In this document: piece after piece, positions 6,230-13,536 of the stretch
Position numbering within the stretch: position 1 is the stretch's first letter
How the letters are laid out: each line of letters opens with the position of its first letter
NCBI GenBank assembly: GCA_902767025.1
Contig: CACXFZ010000023.1
Coordinates: forward strand, 1-17,422
Length of the DNA stretch: 17,422 nucleotides
Direction of reading: 5' to 3'
Source: an uncultured Coriobacteriaceae bacterium
GTDB lineage: Bacteria > Actinomycetota > Coriobacteriia > Coriobacteriales > Eggerthellaceae
Notes under the pieces: model-generated
What the model saw: the letters and a program-made list of their open reading frames with translations, nothing else
What the model was told of the DNA's origin: nothing
Databases searched by the model: none
Translations under genes and position numbers: made by a program

Positions 6230-8251
6230 CTAGAGGGAGAATTTTGCTGCAACGCCGTTCTGCTGGGTTGAATCCTTGCCCAATGATATGGCGTGCATCA
6301 GGCAATCCATCCTGTTGGCCGCGCGAAGTTCCTCGAGAAGCGAAACCATGCGCTGCTTCGTCAGGTATCCCGCGTCGAAGAGTGCATCGATGATGTGCGT
6401 GTCGCCTTCGTGCGCAATCTTCTTGAGCGCTTCTGACTCCTGCGCCTCGAGCGCCTGCAGTATGTGCCTGCGAACGTCGTCTGCCAGCGGGGCCTTCATC
6501 ATGATGCGATGGATGTAGGCACCTAGCTTGTCGGGCAGGTTGCGACCATCGATCAACGCCTGGTCGTAGCGTTCTATGTCGAAAGGTGCGCCGCATGCCT
6601 CTTCGCCCGTGAACGGGCTCCTGAGTGCATCGGCCGGGACGTGGACGAGCGACCCGTCGTGCTTGAACAGGCAGATCGCATACTGGAAGCTGCCCGCTCC
6701 GATGCTGCGCACGCTCGTTGGTATCGCAACGGGAGGCTCCAGAGAACGCGACACGAAGCATTCTGCGCCTATGCGCTCGAGCCCTTCGTGCAAGATCAGC
6801 CGTTTGCAGCCCTTTGCGCCGTTTCCGTCTTCCACTCGCACGACCGATTCTGCTATCTCGAGGTATTTGGGGGCGGTACGCAACGCATGGGGGGCGATGC
6901 CCTCCACGACCGAGCCCTGGGGACCTGCACCAACCGTCAACGTGTCGTGCGCCTCGGCTTCGTCAGTCACGAACGACTTGGTGCGCTCCTGTCCGAATGC
7001 CTGCTTGGCGCGCGAGCGGGCGAACGCCTGGGATGCGCTCGCCTCTTGCGGGGGACCCGCCACCAGCCGTGCACCCTGCCCCGCCACCTCGTAGACGCAG
7101 GAGGCATCGCCGAGCGCCACCTGCCTGGCGAAGCGGATGGAGCGCATGGCAAACTGCGCCTGCAAGCGCTCGGAAGCCTCTCCCACCCACACTGCCTGGT
7201 CGAAGGCCTTGCATTTCACCTCTTCGAGGGCTTTGGAGAATGCAACCACCGCCGGAGGCACCACGCCGGTGCACAACGACTGATCGGCAATCGCGCGCAC
7301 CCGAGGATCAAGGTGAAGCTCGGAATCGTACGGAGGAGCCAAGTGGTAGAGCGTCGAGCCGTCCTTCGAGGTCAAGCTCCCCTGCTGGCTGGCAAAGGAT
7401 GCGTTGGCAGGGTCTACCACGTATGTGCGCGTGTCAAGACGGGGCGAGAACAGCGAGAGGTCGTTTTGCTGGGCTCCGAAGCGGGCCACGGCGGATGGAA
7501 TGCACACCGTCCGGGCCGACACGAACGAAAGAAGGCCCGCGGGTACCTCGGCAAGCTGAGACGGCAGCACCAGATATGCCACCCTGACTCCTTGCACGCG
7601 GGGCCTGTCGAGCGCATGGGGCGATGCTTTCACGACGGGCTTGCCCTGCCAGGAAGACGGCAGGACGACCAGCGCATCTCCGGCAAAGCCGCACGCGCGT
7701 GCAAACGACTTCAGGTCCACCGCATAGAGCTCCCATGCATCGCCCAGGTCGCGCAGGGATATCATGCCCTGGGCCGCCTGGAGGGGCGACACGAGTTCGA
7801 CGTGCTCCTCTACCTGCTCGCGCGCGCGGGTGGCATCCTTGATAAACGCCTGGAAGAAGCCGCCTTCCATGCCCATTCCCAAGGCTCCCGAGGAAAACAG
7901 GTCGGCCCGCGTTTCGGCCGCTTCGCGGATTGCCGTCAGGTCGATGTCCTGCTCGGGCGCCGCCCAGAAGAAGTTGCCGCCCGCCACCTTGTTCGCTTCA
8001 ACCTGGATGCCCTGAGGGGCGCCTTGGTCGCTTCCGATCTCGCGGGCGTATTCGTCGAGGAGCACAATGCACGAAGGGTCGATGTCCTGCATCGCGCTTG
8101 CCAGGCTTTGGATTTCTTCCATACTCGAAGCCGGGTCGACAGGGCATACAGGGCATCCGGCGAATTCGTCATGTGCGAGGTCCACAGCGTGGCACTTCCC
8201 TTCTGATACGCGGTCTTTGAATGCTACACTTCTTGGCAAGAACGAAGCCAT
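6230..8251 (-). CDS. Cytosolic leucine-rich-repeat protein, probable partner of the MoxR/VWA pair
   Basis: A 673-residue protein without signal peptide or membrane segment. Residues 482 to about 545 resemble BspA-type LRR_5 repeats (LILHEGLERIGAECF, then IPTSVRSIGAGSF). The C-terminus (about 562-656) is helical, with ankyrin-like text such as LKKIAHEGDTHIIDALFDAG and LTKQRMVSLLEELRAA. From memory, proteins with this LRR plus helical-tail build occur beside VWA/MoxR genes in other gut bacteria. Here the divergent VWA start is only 23 bases away. The start is uncertain: ATG at 8251 has a weak ribosome site, GTG at 8185 is preceded by AGAAGGGAAG (about 11 bases), and ATG at 8122 is also possible. 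A TAGAAT box at 8255-8250 would favour the GTG. The N-terminal CPVC may bind metal if included. Function is inferred from neighbours only. Confidence 0.75.
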   Translation of the reverse strand: MASFLPRSVAFKDRVSEGKCHAVDLAHDEFAGCPVCPVDPASSMEEIQSLASAMQDIDPSCIVLLDEYAREIGSDQGAPQGIQVEANKVAGGNFFWAAPEQDIDLTAIREAAETRADLFSSGALGMGMEGGFFQAFIKDATRAREQVEEHVELVSPLQAAQGMISLRDLGDAWELYAVDLKSFARACGFAGDALVVLPSSWQGKPVVKASPHALDRPRVQGVRVAYLVLPSQLAEVPAGLLSFVSARTVCIPSAVARFGAQQNDLSLFSPRLDTRTYVVDPANASFASQQGSLTSKDGSTLYHLAPPYDSELHLDPRVRAIADQSLCTGVVPPAVVAFSKALEEVKCKAFDQAVWVGEASERLQAQFAMRSIRFARQVALGDASCVYEVAGQGARLVAGPPQEASASQAFARSRAKQAFGQERTKSFVTDEAEAHDTLTVGAGPQGSVVEGIAPHALRTAPKYLEIAESVVRVEDGNGAKGCKRLILHEGLERIGAECFVSRSLEPPVAIPTSVRSIGAGSFQYAICLFKHDGSLVHVPADALRSPFTGEEACGAPFDIERYDQALIDGRNLPDKLGAYIHRIMMKAPLADDVRRHILQALEAQESEALKKIAHEGDTHIIDALFDAGYLTKQRMVSLLEELRAANRMDCLMHAISLGKDSTQQNGVAAKFSL

Positions 8252-8274
8252 TCTAGCAAAGCAGGTAGCACGGA

Positions 8275-9801
8275 TTGTCGCAGCACGACCAGATAGAACG
8301 CATCTCGCTCGAGGTGTACGAGCACGCACGTCAATCGGCACTGGTGAACCTGCGATTTCTGATGCACGCATCCGCGTTGCTGAAGCCGCTGCCGGTGGCG
8401 GGAAGCGCGCTTGTCACCGACGGCGTACGCGTCCAATACGATCCGCATGACCTGGTGGTTCGCTGGCGCGACGAGCCCACGCGGCTGACGCGCGCCTACG
8501 TTCACATGGTCCTGCACAACGTCTTCCTTCATACCTACCCGGGCAAGGTCGAGCATCCGCAACTGTGGGACCTGGCATGCGACATCGTGGTCGAGTCGGT
8601 CATCCGCGACTTGAACGCGCCGTCGCTGGCAACTTCGATGCAGCCCGCGCAGAACCAGGCCATCGACTCGCTGGGGCTCGATACGTCTACGCTGACCGCA
8701 GAGTCCGCGTACCTGCACTTCCTCGAAGCGGGCCTGCAGCCTGACGAAGCCCAATCCCTGCGCGCTCCGTTCCTGGTAGACGACCATGCCTGCTGGCATG
8801 CGGCGAACTACCGCGCAGTTTCCCGGGAGCGGTCCCCGGCAACCGATGCGGAATCGGGCGACGAAGCGCAGCAAGCGGACAAGCAGGAGGCCGCACCGTC
8901 TGGCGATTCGGTTGATTCCCCGCAGGCAAGCCAACGGCGCCGCTCGTCCCATCAGGGCGTGCACGACGACAGCGCAAAAGATGCGGGCTTGCCCGACGAC
9001 ACGCGCCAGGCTCTGGGTTCCAGGCTGGCCAACACCGTCAACCTCGAGCGCGCCAGGCAGCATTGGGAGCAGGCGGCGTACGAAACGGGCATCCAGCTGG
9101 ACACCTACATCAAGCTCTGGGGCGCCAACAGCGGCTCGATGAGCATGCAGCTGACCAGCGTCGTGCGCAAGCACCAGGATTACCGCGAGTTCCTGCGCAA
9201 GTTCGCGCACCGCGGCGAACACATCCGCATCAACAACGACGATTTCGACTACGTGCACTACTGCTACGGCCTGAAGCTCTACGGCAACCTTCCGCTGATC
9301 GAGCCGCTGGAATATGCCGAAGAGCGCCGCATACGCGAGTTCGCGATTGCGATCGACACCTCGGCGTCGACGAAAGACGGACTGGTCAAGACGTTTCTGG
9401 AGCAGACCAGCTCGGTCATCGGAAACGACGAGAGCTTCTTCGAGGATGCACGCATCATCCTGTTCCAGTGCGATGCGGCCATCGCAGACGAGACGCACAT
9501 CAAAACGAAGCACGACTTCGACGTCTACATCGACAACCCCACCGTCGAGGGCCTGGGCGGGACCGACTTCAGGCCCGTGTTCGCGCGGATCGAGGAGCTG
9601 ATGGATGCAGGCGAGTTGCACGAGTTTGCCGGCCTGATCTACTTCACCGACGGATTCGGCACCTACCCGAAAACCCCTCCCCCGTTCAAGACGGCGTTCG
9701 TCTTCGCCGACGAGATCGGGGCCGAAGCGGCGACCGTGCCCAGCTGGGCGATGAAGGCGGTCTTGAACAAGAACAGACGCGTCATGAAAGGACAGAGATG
9801 A
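8275..9801 (+). CDS. VWA-like domain protein (DUF2201/metallopeptidase-like N-terminus)
   Basis: A 508-residue protein of the DUF2201 type. The N-terminal domain carries a metallopeptidase-like H77-x3-H81-x4-H86 in HMVLHNVFLH, followed by LWDLACDIVVESVI. A low-complexity, charged linker lies around 180-240. The C-terminal VWA-like domain has a complete metal-ion-dependent adhesion site: D361-T-S363-A-S365, T430 in GGTDF and D459 in FTDGFG. VWA proteins encoded with MoxR ATPases act as substrate adaptors for assembly or metal insertion (RavA-ViaA and NorQ-NorD are known pairs). The start is TTG at 8275 with AGGT nine bases ahead; no better in-frame start precedes the conserved text. The TGA overlaps the next ATG (ATGA), which indicates translational coupling. 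The usual Glu of a zinc-protease motif is absent, so proteolysis is doubtful. Confidence 0.88.
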   Translation: MSQHDQIERISLEVYEHARQSALVNLRFLMHASALLKPLPVAGSALVTDGVRVQYDPHDLVVRWRDEPTRLTRAYVHMVLHNVFLHTYPGKVEHPQLWDLACDIVVESVIRDLNAPSLATSMQPAQNQAIDSLGLDTSTLTAESAYLHFLEAGLQPDEAQSLRAPFLVDDHACWHAANYRAVSRERSPATDAESGDEAQQADKQEAAPSGDSVDSPQASQRRRSSHQGVHDDSAKDAGLPDDTRQALGSRLANTVNLERARQHWEQAAYETGIQLDTYIKLWGANSGSMSMQLTSVVRKHQDYREFLRKFAHRGEHIRINNDDFDYVHYCYGLKLYGNLPLIEPLEYAEERRIREFAIAIDTSASTKDGLVKTFLEQTSSVIGNDESFFEDARIILFQCDAAIADETHIKTKHDFDVYIDNPTVEGLGGTDFRPVFARIEELMDAGELHEFAGLIYFTDGFGTYPKTPPPFKTAFVFADEIGAEAATVPSWAMKAVLNKNRRVMKGQR

Positions 9802-11333
9802 ACATTCGCCAGGCGAAAGAGCAGATCAAGTACGCGATGAAGGCGTATTTCTCGAAGGACGAGTACGGCAACTACCTGCTTCCGACCGAAAAGCAGCGCC
9901 CGGTGTTCTTGCTGGGAGCGCCCGGCATCGGCAAGACGGCCATCATCGAGCAGATCGCCCAGGAGCTCGACGTCGCGTTCGTGTCCTATTCGATGACGCA
10001 CCACACCAGGCAAAGCGCGCTGGGACTTCCCTTCATCGCGCATAAGACCTACGAAGGCGCGGAGTTCGAAGTGTCAGAGTACACGATGAGCGAGATCATC
10101 GCGTCGGTCTACGACATGATGGAGTCCACCGGCAAGCACGAGGGGATCCTGTTTCTGGACGAGATCAACTGCGTGTCCGAAACGCTCACGCCCGCGATGC
10201 TGCAGTTCCTGCAGTACAAGGTGTTCGGACGGCACCGCGTGCCCGAAGGCTGGATCGTCGTCACAGCCGGCAACCCGCCCGAGTACAACCGCACCGTCCA
10301 CGACTTCGACATCGCCACCTGGGACCGTCTGAAGCGCGTCGACGTCGAGCCCGACTACGATGCCTGGCACGCCTACGCCGTGGCCACCCAGGTGCATCCC
10401 AGCATCATCTCGTACCTCGAAATCGAGCGCGACCACTTCTACCATGTGGAAACGACCATCGACGGCGTCTCGTTCGTGACCGCGCGCAGCTGGGACGACC
10501 TGTCGAGCATGATCAAGCTTTCCGAGCAGCACGGCCTGCCGGTGAACGACCTGCTCATCGGCCAATACATCCAGGACGCGGGCATCGCGAAGCGCTTCGC
10601 CGTCTACTACGACCTGTTCACGAAGTACCGCTCCGACTACCAGGTGGACCAGATCCTGCAAGGCCAGGCTGACGCCGCACTCGCAGACCGCGTCCGCCGC
10701 GCAGGGTTCGACGAGCGCGTCTCGTTGGTGGGGATGCTGAGCGACGCTCTTTGCTCGCAGCTGCGTGACACGATGCTGCGCGAAGGCGGCATAGCCTGCG
10801 TGCACCGCGATCTGGCAGACATCAAGGAGGCGCAGGGCGAAGACGTGGCCGACATCGCAGACGAGATCGAGGAGCGTGCGAGCACGCTGTCTGCCCAGCT
10901 CAAACGCGACAAGCAGGCGGGGCTGCTCACCAGCGAGAACTACGCCGCCTGGGAGTTCGCCATCGATTTCTACACGCGCATCCTGCAAGATCGCGAAGCA
11001 GGCGCACCGGTCGGCTTCGACCGGGCTCGGGAAGCGTTCGAGCAGGAGGTTGCCGCGCTCTCGGACAGCGTCGACGATGCCAAGCGCTCGCTTGCCAACG
11101 CGTTTTCGTTCGCCGACGAGGCGTTTGCCAACGGCCAGGAGATGGTCGTGCTGGTGACCGACCTTGCCGCGAACAAGCACGCGCTGGCGTTCATCGACGA
11201 GCACGGCAGCGACGAGTACTTTGCGCACAGTGCACAGCTCGACTTCAACGTGCGCGAATCCGACCTGGCCGCGCGCATCGGCATGCTCGACTTGGACGCG
11301 CCAGGCGCCCCTGAAAGCTCGAACGAGGGCTAG
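9798..11333 (+). CDS. MoxR-type AAA+ ATPase
   Basis: A 511-residue ATPase. Walker A is GAPGIGKT at 40-47, Walker B is ILFLDE with D121-E122, and the sensor-1 region reads VVTAGNPPEYN, typical of MoxR proteins. Residues 1 to about 230 form the AAA+ core. The rest is a long helical, charged region (about 260-500) unlike the short MoxR lid, probably for binding partners. Coupled to the VWA gene by a four-base ATGA overlap, with AAAGGA before the start. The pair should form an ATP-driven chaperone machine in the cytoplasm that remodels a client protein. The client is unknown; the divergent LRR protein is a candidate. Its TAG stop is part of the CTAG shared with the convergent trigger-factor-like gene. 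Confidence 0.9.
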   Translation: MNIRQAKEQIKYAMKAYFSKDEYGNYLLPTEKQRPVFLLGAPGIGKTAIIEQIAQELDVAFVSYSMTHHTRQSALGLPFIAHKTYEGAEFEVSEYTMSEIIASVYDMMESTGKHEGILFLDEINCVSETLTPAMLQFLQYKVFGRHRVPEGWIVVTAGNPPEYNRTVHDFDIATWDRLKRVDVEPDYDAWHAYAVATQVHPSIISYLEIERDHFYHVETTIDGVSFVTARSWDDLSSMIKLSEQHGLPVNDLLIGQYIQDAGIAKRFAVYYDLFTKYRSDYQVDQILQGQADAALADRVRRAGFDERVSLVGMLSDALCSQLRDTMLREGGIACVHRDLADIKEAQGEDVADIADEIEERASTLSAQLKRDKQAGLLTSENYAAWEFAIDFYTRILQDREAGAPVGFDRAREAFEQEVAALSDSVDDAKRSLANAFSFADEAFANGQEMVVLVTDLAANKHALAFIDEHGSDEYFAHSAQLDFNVRESDLAARIGMLDLDAPGAPESSNEG

Positions 11334-12628
11334 TACAGCGGCAGGCTGTCGTCGATCGTGACCTCGGCGTGCTCCACCAGGTAGCGCTGGGCCTTCATGC
11401 GCTCGGCGGTTTCACGCAGCGAATAGCCGTAGCCGCTCTTTTCCATGTTGCGTCGCATGCCTGCGGGGTCCTGCGGGTTCATCGTCTTGCATGCACGGTC
11501 GATGTCTTCGTCTTCGAGCTCCAGCTTCGCATGCCTGAACACGGCGTCGAGCGAATAGCCTTCCACGAGCGCCTGCCTGGTCTGCATCATCATGGCCATG
11601 CCGAACTGCTCGGAGCCGCCTTGCTGCTCCACGAACTCGTCGAAGTCGATGCCTTCGGACAGGACCTGGGTGCGCAGGTTGTCGACCATCGTCCGGTGCA
11701 TGTTCTCGTAGATGGCATCGGCGATGTTGCCTTCGAAGCGCTGCGCGATCTCGGTGGTGGCCAGGTTCGCCTTCAACTCTTCGTAGTTGCGGCCCAAGTC
11801 CTTGGCCATGCGCTCTTCCATGGCCGTGCGCAGCGCCGCCGCATCCTTGTAGAACGGCAGGTTCTTCGCCACGAACTCGTCGTCGATTTCGGGCACGACG
11901 GCCTTCTGCATCTCCAGGATGCCGACGGTGCACTCCAGGGGCTTGCCGGAATAGTCGCCCATGCCCGCCGGCATCTCGATGGTGAACGTCTTGGTCTCGC
12001 CCACGTTCATCCCCAGGATGTTCTCGTCGAAGGCGGGCGGCATCAATCCGGCGCCCACCTGGTAGGCGCGCTTGCTGGCGGACAGGCTCGCGTTGCGTTT
12101 GCCGTCGATCAGCGCCTCCAGCGACAGGAGCATCGTGTCCCCCTGCTCCACGGGATGCGGATCGTCGCTCACGTACTCGGTGAAGCTATCCGCAAGGCTC
12201 TGCATCTGGAAATCCACTTCTTCTTGGGGTACGTAGAACGTCGGCACCGTGATGTTCACCGGGTCGTAGGACGTCAGCTCGTAGCTGGGCTTGGGCAGGA
12301 TGCGCAGCTCGAACGAGAAGGGCTTGCCGTTTTCGATCGTGCCCTTAAGTTCCGGGCGCGGGTCGAACGCGGGTTGGACGCCGCTCTTGTCGACTGCGAA
12401 GGGAACCAGGTTCAGCTCGGCCTGCTGCTTGACGATGGATTCGGGGTCGGGCACGTTGAGCTTCTGCTTGATCTGCTCGGCGGCGGGCTTTCCCGGTTCG
12501 AGCATGACACCCATCTGGAACGCGAAAGACTCCAGCGCCATCGCGAAGGCATGGGTGACCTCGGCCGGAGAGGCGTCCGCCTTCACCGATACGTATCCGT
12601 CTTCGAGCTCGTGCTTTACCACTTTCAT
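11330..12628 (-). CDS. Divergent trigger-factor-like chaperone
   Basis: A 432-residue protein, the same length as canonical trigger factor. The middle holds an FKBP-like peptidyl-prolyl isomerase domain (about 150-245: EQGDTMLLSLEALIDGK, then FDENILGMNVGETKTFTIEMP), followed by the linker VVPEIDDEFVAKNLPF and a helical C-terminal chaperone arm rich in Met and acidic residues. The N-terminal ribosome-docking loop is not canonical: where trigger factor has G-F-R-x-G-K-x-P, this protein reads MGVMLEPGKPAAEQ. It is therefore probably a paralogue that does not dock on ribosomes in the standard way, not the housekeeping Tig. Start at ATG 12628, where homology begins; AAGGGA lies about 12 bases ahead. 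A 14-bp perfect palindrome lies ~38 bases upstream. It is convergent with, and overlaps by four bases, the MoxR gene. Confidence 0.8.
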   Translation of the reverse strand: MKVVKHELEDGYVSVKADASPAEVTHAFAMALESFAFQMGVMLEPGKPAAEQIKQKLNVPDPESIVKQQAELNLVPFAVDKSGVQPAFDPRPELKGTIENGKPFSFELRILPKPSYELTSYDPVNITVPTFYVPQEEVDFQMQSLADSFTEYVSDDPHPVEQGDTMLLSLEALIDGKRNASLSASKRAYQVGAGLMPPAFDENILGMNVGETKTFTIEMPAGMGDYSGKPLECTVGILEMQKAVVPEIDDEFVAKNLPFYKDAAALRTAMEERMAKDLGRNYEELKANLATTEIAQRFEGNIADAIYENMHRTMVDNLRTQVLSEGIDFDEFVEQQGGSEQFGMAMMMQTRQALVEGYSLDAVFRHAKLELEDEDIDRACKTMNPQDPAGMRRNMEKSGYGYSLRETAERMKAQRYLVEHAEVTIDDSLPLY

Positions 12629-12665
12629 CGTGCAACCGTTCCCTTCTACATGCCGCAGCGCTGCT

Positions 12666-12679
12666 TCGCCTGCAGGCGA
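12666..12679. promoter_or_regulatory. Perfect 14-bp palindrome upstream of the trigger-factor-like gene
   Basis: TCGCCTGCAGGCGA is a perfect palindrome in the 135-base gap between the hydrolase and trigger-factor-like genes, ending about 38 bases before the latter's ATG. It could be an operator or form a leader hairpin. No clear promoter was identified around it, and the rest of the gap shows nothing else firm. Confidence 0.35.
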
Positions 12680-12763
12680 GGTTCGTTTCCTGAAAAGTAT
12701 GATGCATCTGCGCAGGCTCGCGCGAAAATCCATCAAAACGCGGCGAGCGCCCTGCCTGCGGGA

Positions 12764-13387
12764 CTAAACCAGGTCGATGACCTGCCCCGGCTCCACGATT
12801 ATCCTGCCGTCCGCCTGGAATTCTTCCGCGCGCGCACGGTCGAAGAGCTGCGAGGGGTCGTTGGGGTTGTTCATCGGGACCATGTGAACGGGGATGCTGT
12901 GGCGCGCCTTCACGAGCGCAGCGCACGCGGAGGCCTCCGAGCGGTCCATGTTGTAGAGCCCGTCGCAGGGAAACACCGCGTAGTCGATGCCCATGCCGGC
13001 GAGCTTGCCCAACGCCATGTCGTCGGTCGTGCTGGTGTCGCCCGAGGCGTAGAACACGATGCCGTCGAAGCCGAGCACGTAGCCCACGCACTCGTCGATG
13101 GGATGGTTCTCGTTGCAGGCCTGGACAGCCGCGATATCCACTCCGTGGTCGCACATGGTTTCATACTGCCCGGCACGCGGGTGCAGCGTGGCCGCGCGCA
13201 CAATCGTGCAACCGGACGCATGCGGCATCTTGTCGAAGCCGATGTGGTCGAAGTGCTCGTGAGTGGACACGATCAGGTCCGCAGGCAGATCGTAGCCCTC
13301 CCCCGCAAAGGGGTCGACGTAGACAACCGTTCCGTCGTCGAGAACGAACCGGTACGAACCATGCCCCTGGTACATCATCTGCGCCAT
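12764..13387 (-). CDS. UlaG-like metallo-beta-lactamase-fold hydrolase
   Basis: A 207-residue MBL-fold metal-dependent hydrolase. The signature H43-E-H45-F-D47-H48 supplies zinc ligands and lies after the beta-strand text VVYVDPF, as in UlaG-type (beta-lactamase_2) proteins. Further candidate ligands are the Asp in FYASGDTSTTDD and the His in IPVHMVPMN. Length fits the family's minimal form. The start at ATG 13387 is firm: AGGAGG lies five bases upstream and the reading begins at the conserved MYQGHGSYRF. It lies upstream of the trigger-factor-like gene on the same strand and is divergent from the chimeric response regulator-CotH gene. Substrate unknown; UlaG relatives include lactonases and phosphodiesterases. 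Cytoplasmic, with no signal peptide. Confidence 0.88.
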   Translation of the reverse strand: MAQMMYQGHGSYRFVLDDGTVVYVDPFAGEGYDLPADLIVSTHEHFDHIGFDKMPHASGCTIVRAATLHPRAGQYETMCDHGVDIAAVQACNENHPIDECVGYVLGFDGIVFYASGDTSTTDDMALGKLAGMGIDYAVFPCDGLYNMDRSEASACAALVKARHSIPVHMVPMNNPNDPSQLFDRARAEEFQADGRIIVEPGQVIDLV

Positions 13388-13499
13388 CGAAACCTCCTGA
13401 CCTTGCGCCCATTGCCGCTTCCGCATGCATGCTGCTTCCTACAACATACACCAAAACATGCGCAGAAATCTTGATGCAGGCAAGATACCCGCTCCTGTA

Positions 13500-13505
13500 T
13501 ATAAT
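13500..13505 (+). promoter_or_regulatory. -10 box before the chimeric gene
   Basis: A perfect TATAAT lies 32 bases before the GTG at 13537, predicting a start near 13511 and a ~26-base leader that includes AGGAAG. A -35 match (TTGATG, 13471-13476) is too far away at 23 bases, so the promoter may rely on an activator. It supports 13537 as the true start, because the ATGs at 13504 and 13519 would overlap the promoter or lack a ribosome site. Confidence 0.4.
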
Positions 13506-13536
13506 GTCCCAAGACAAGATGAGGAAGCGAGTTCTT

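Noticed and set aside
6641..8206. 521-codon plus-strand frame opposite the LRR gene
   Set aside because: The sequence is His/Arg-rich antisense text typical of GC-rich coding DNA, without recognisable motifs or a start signal.
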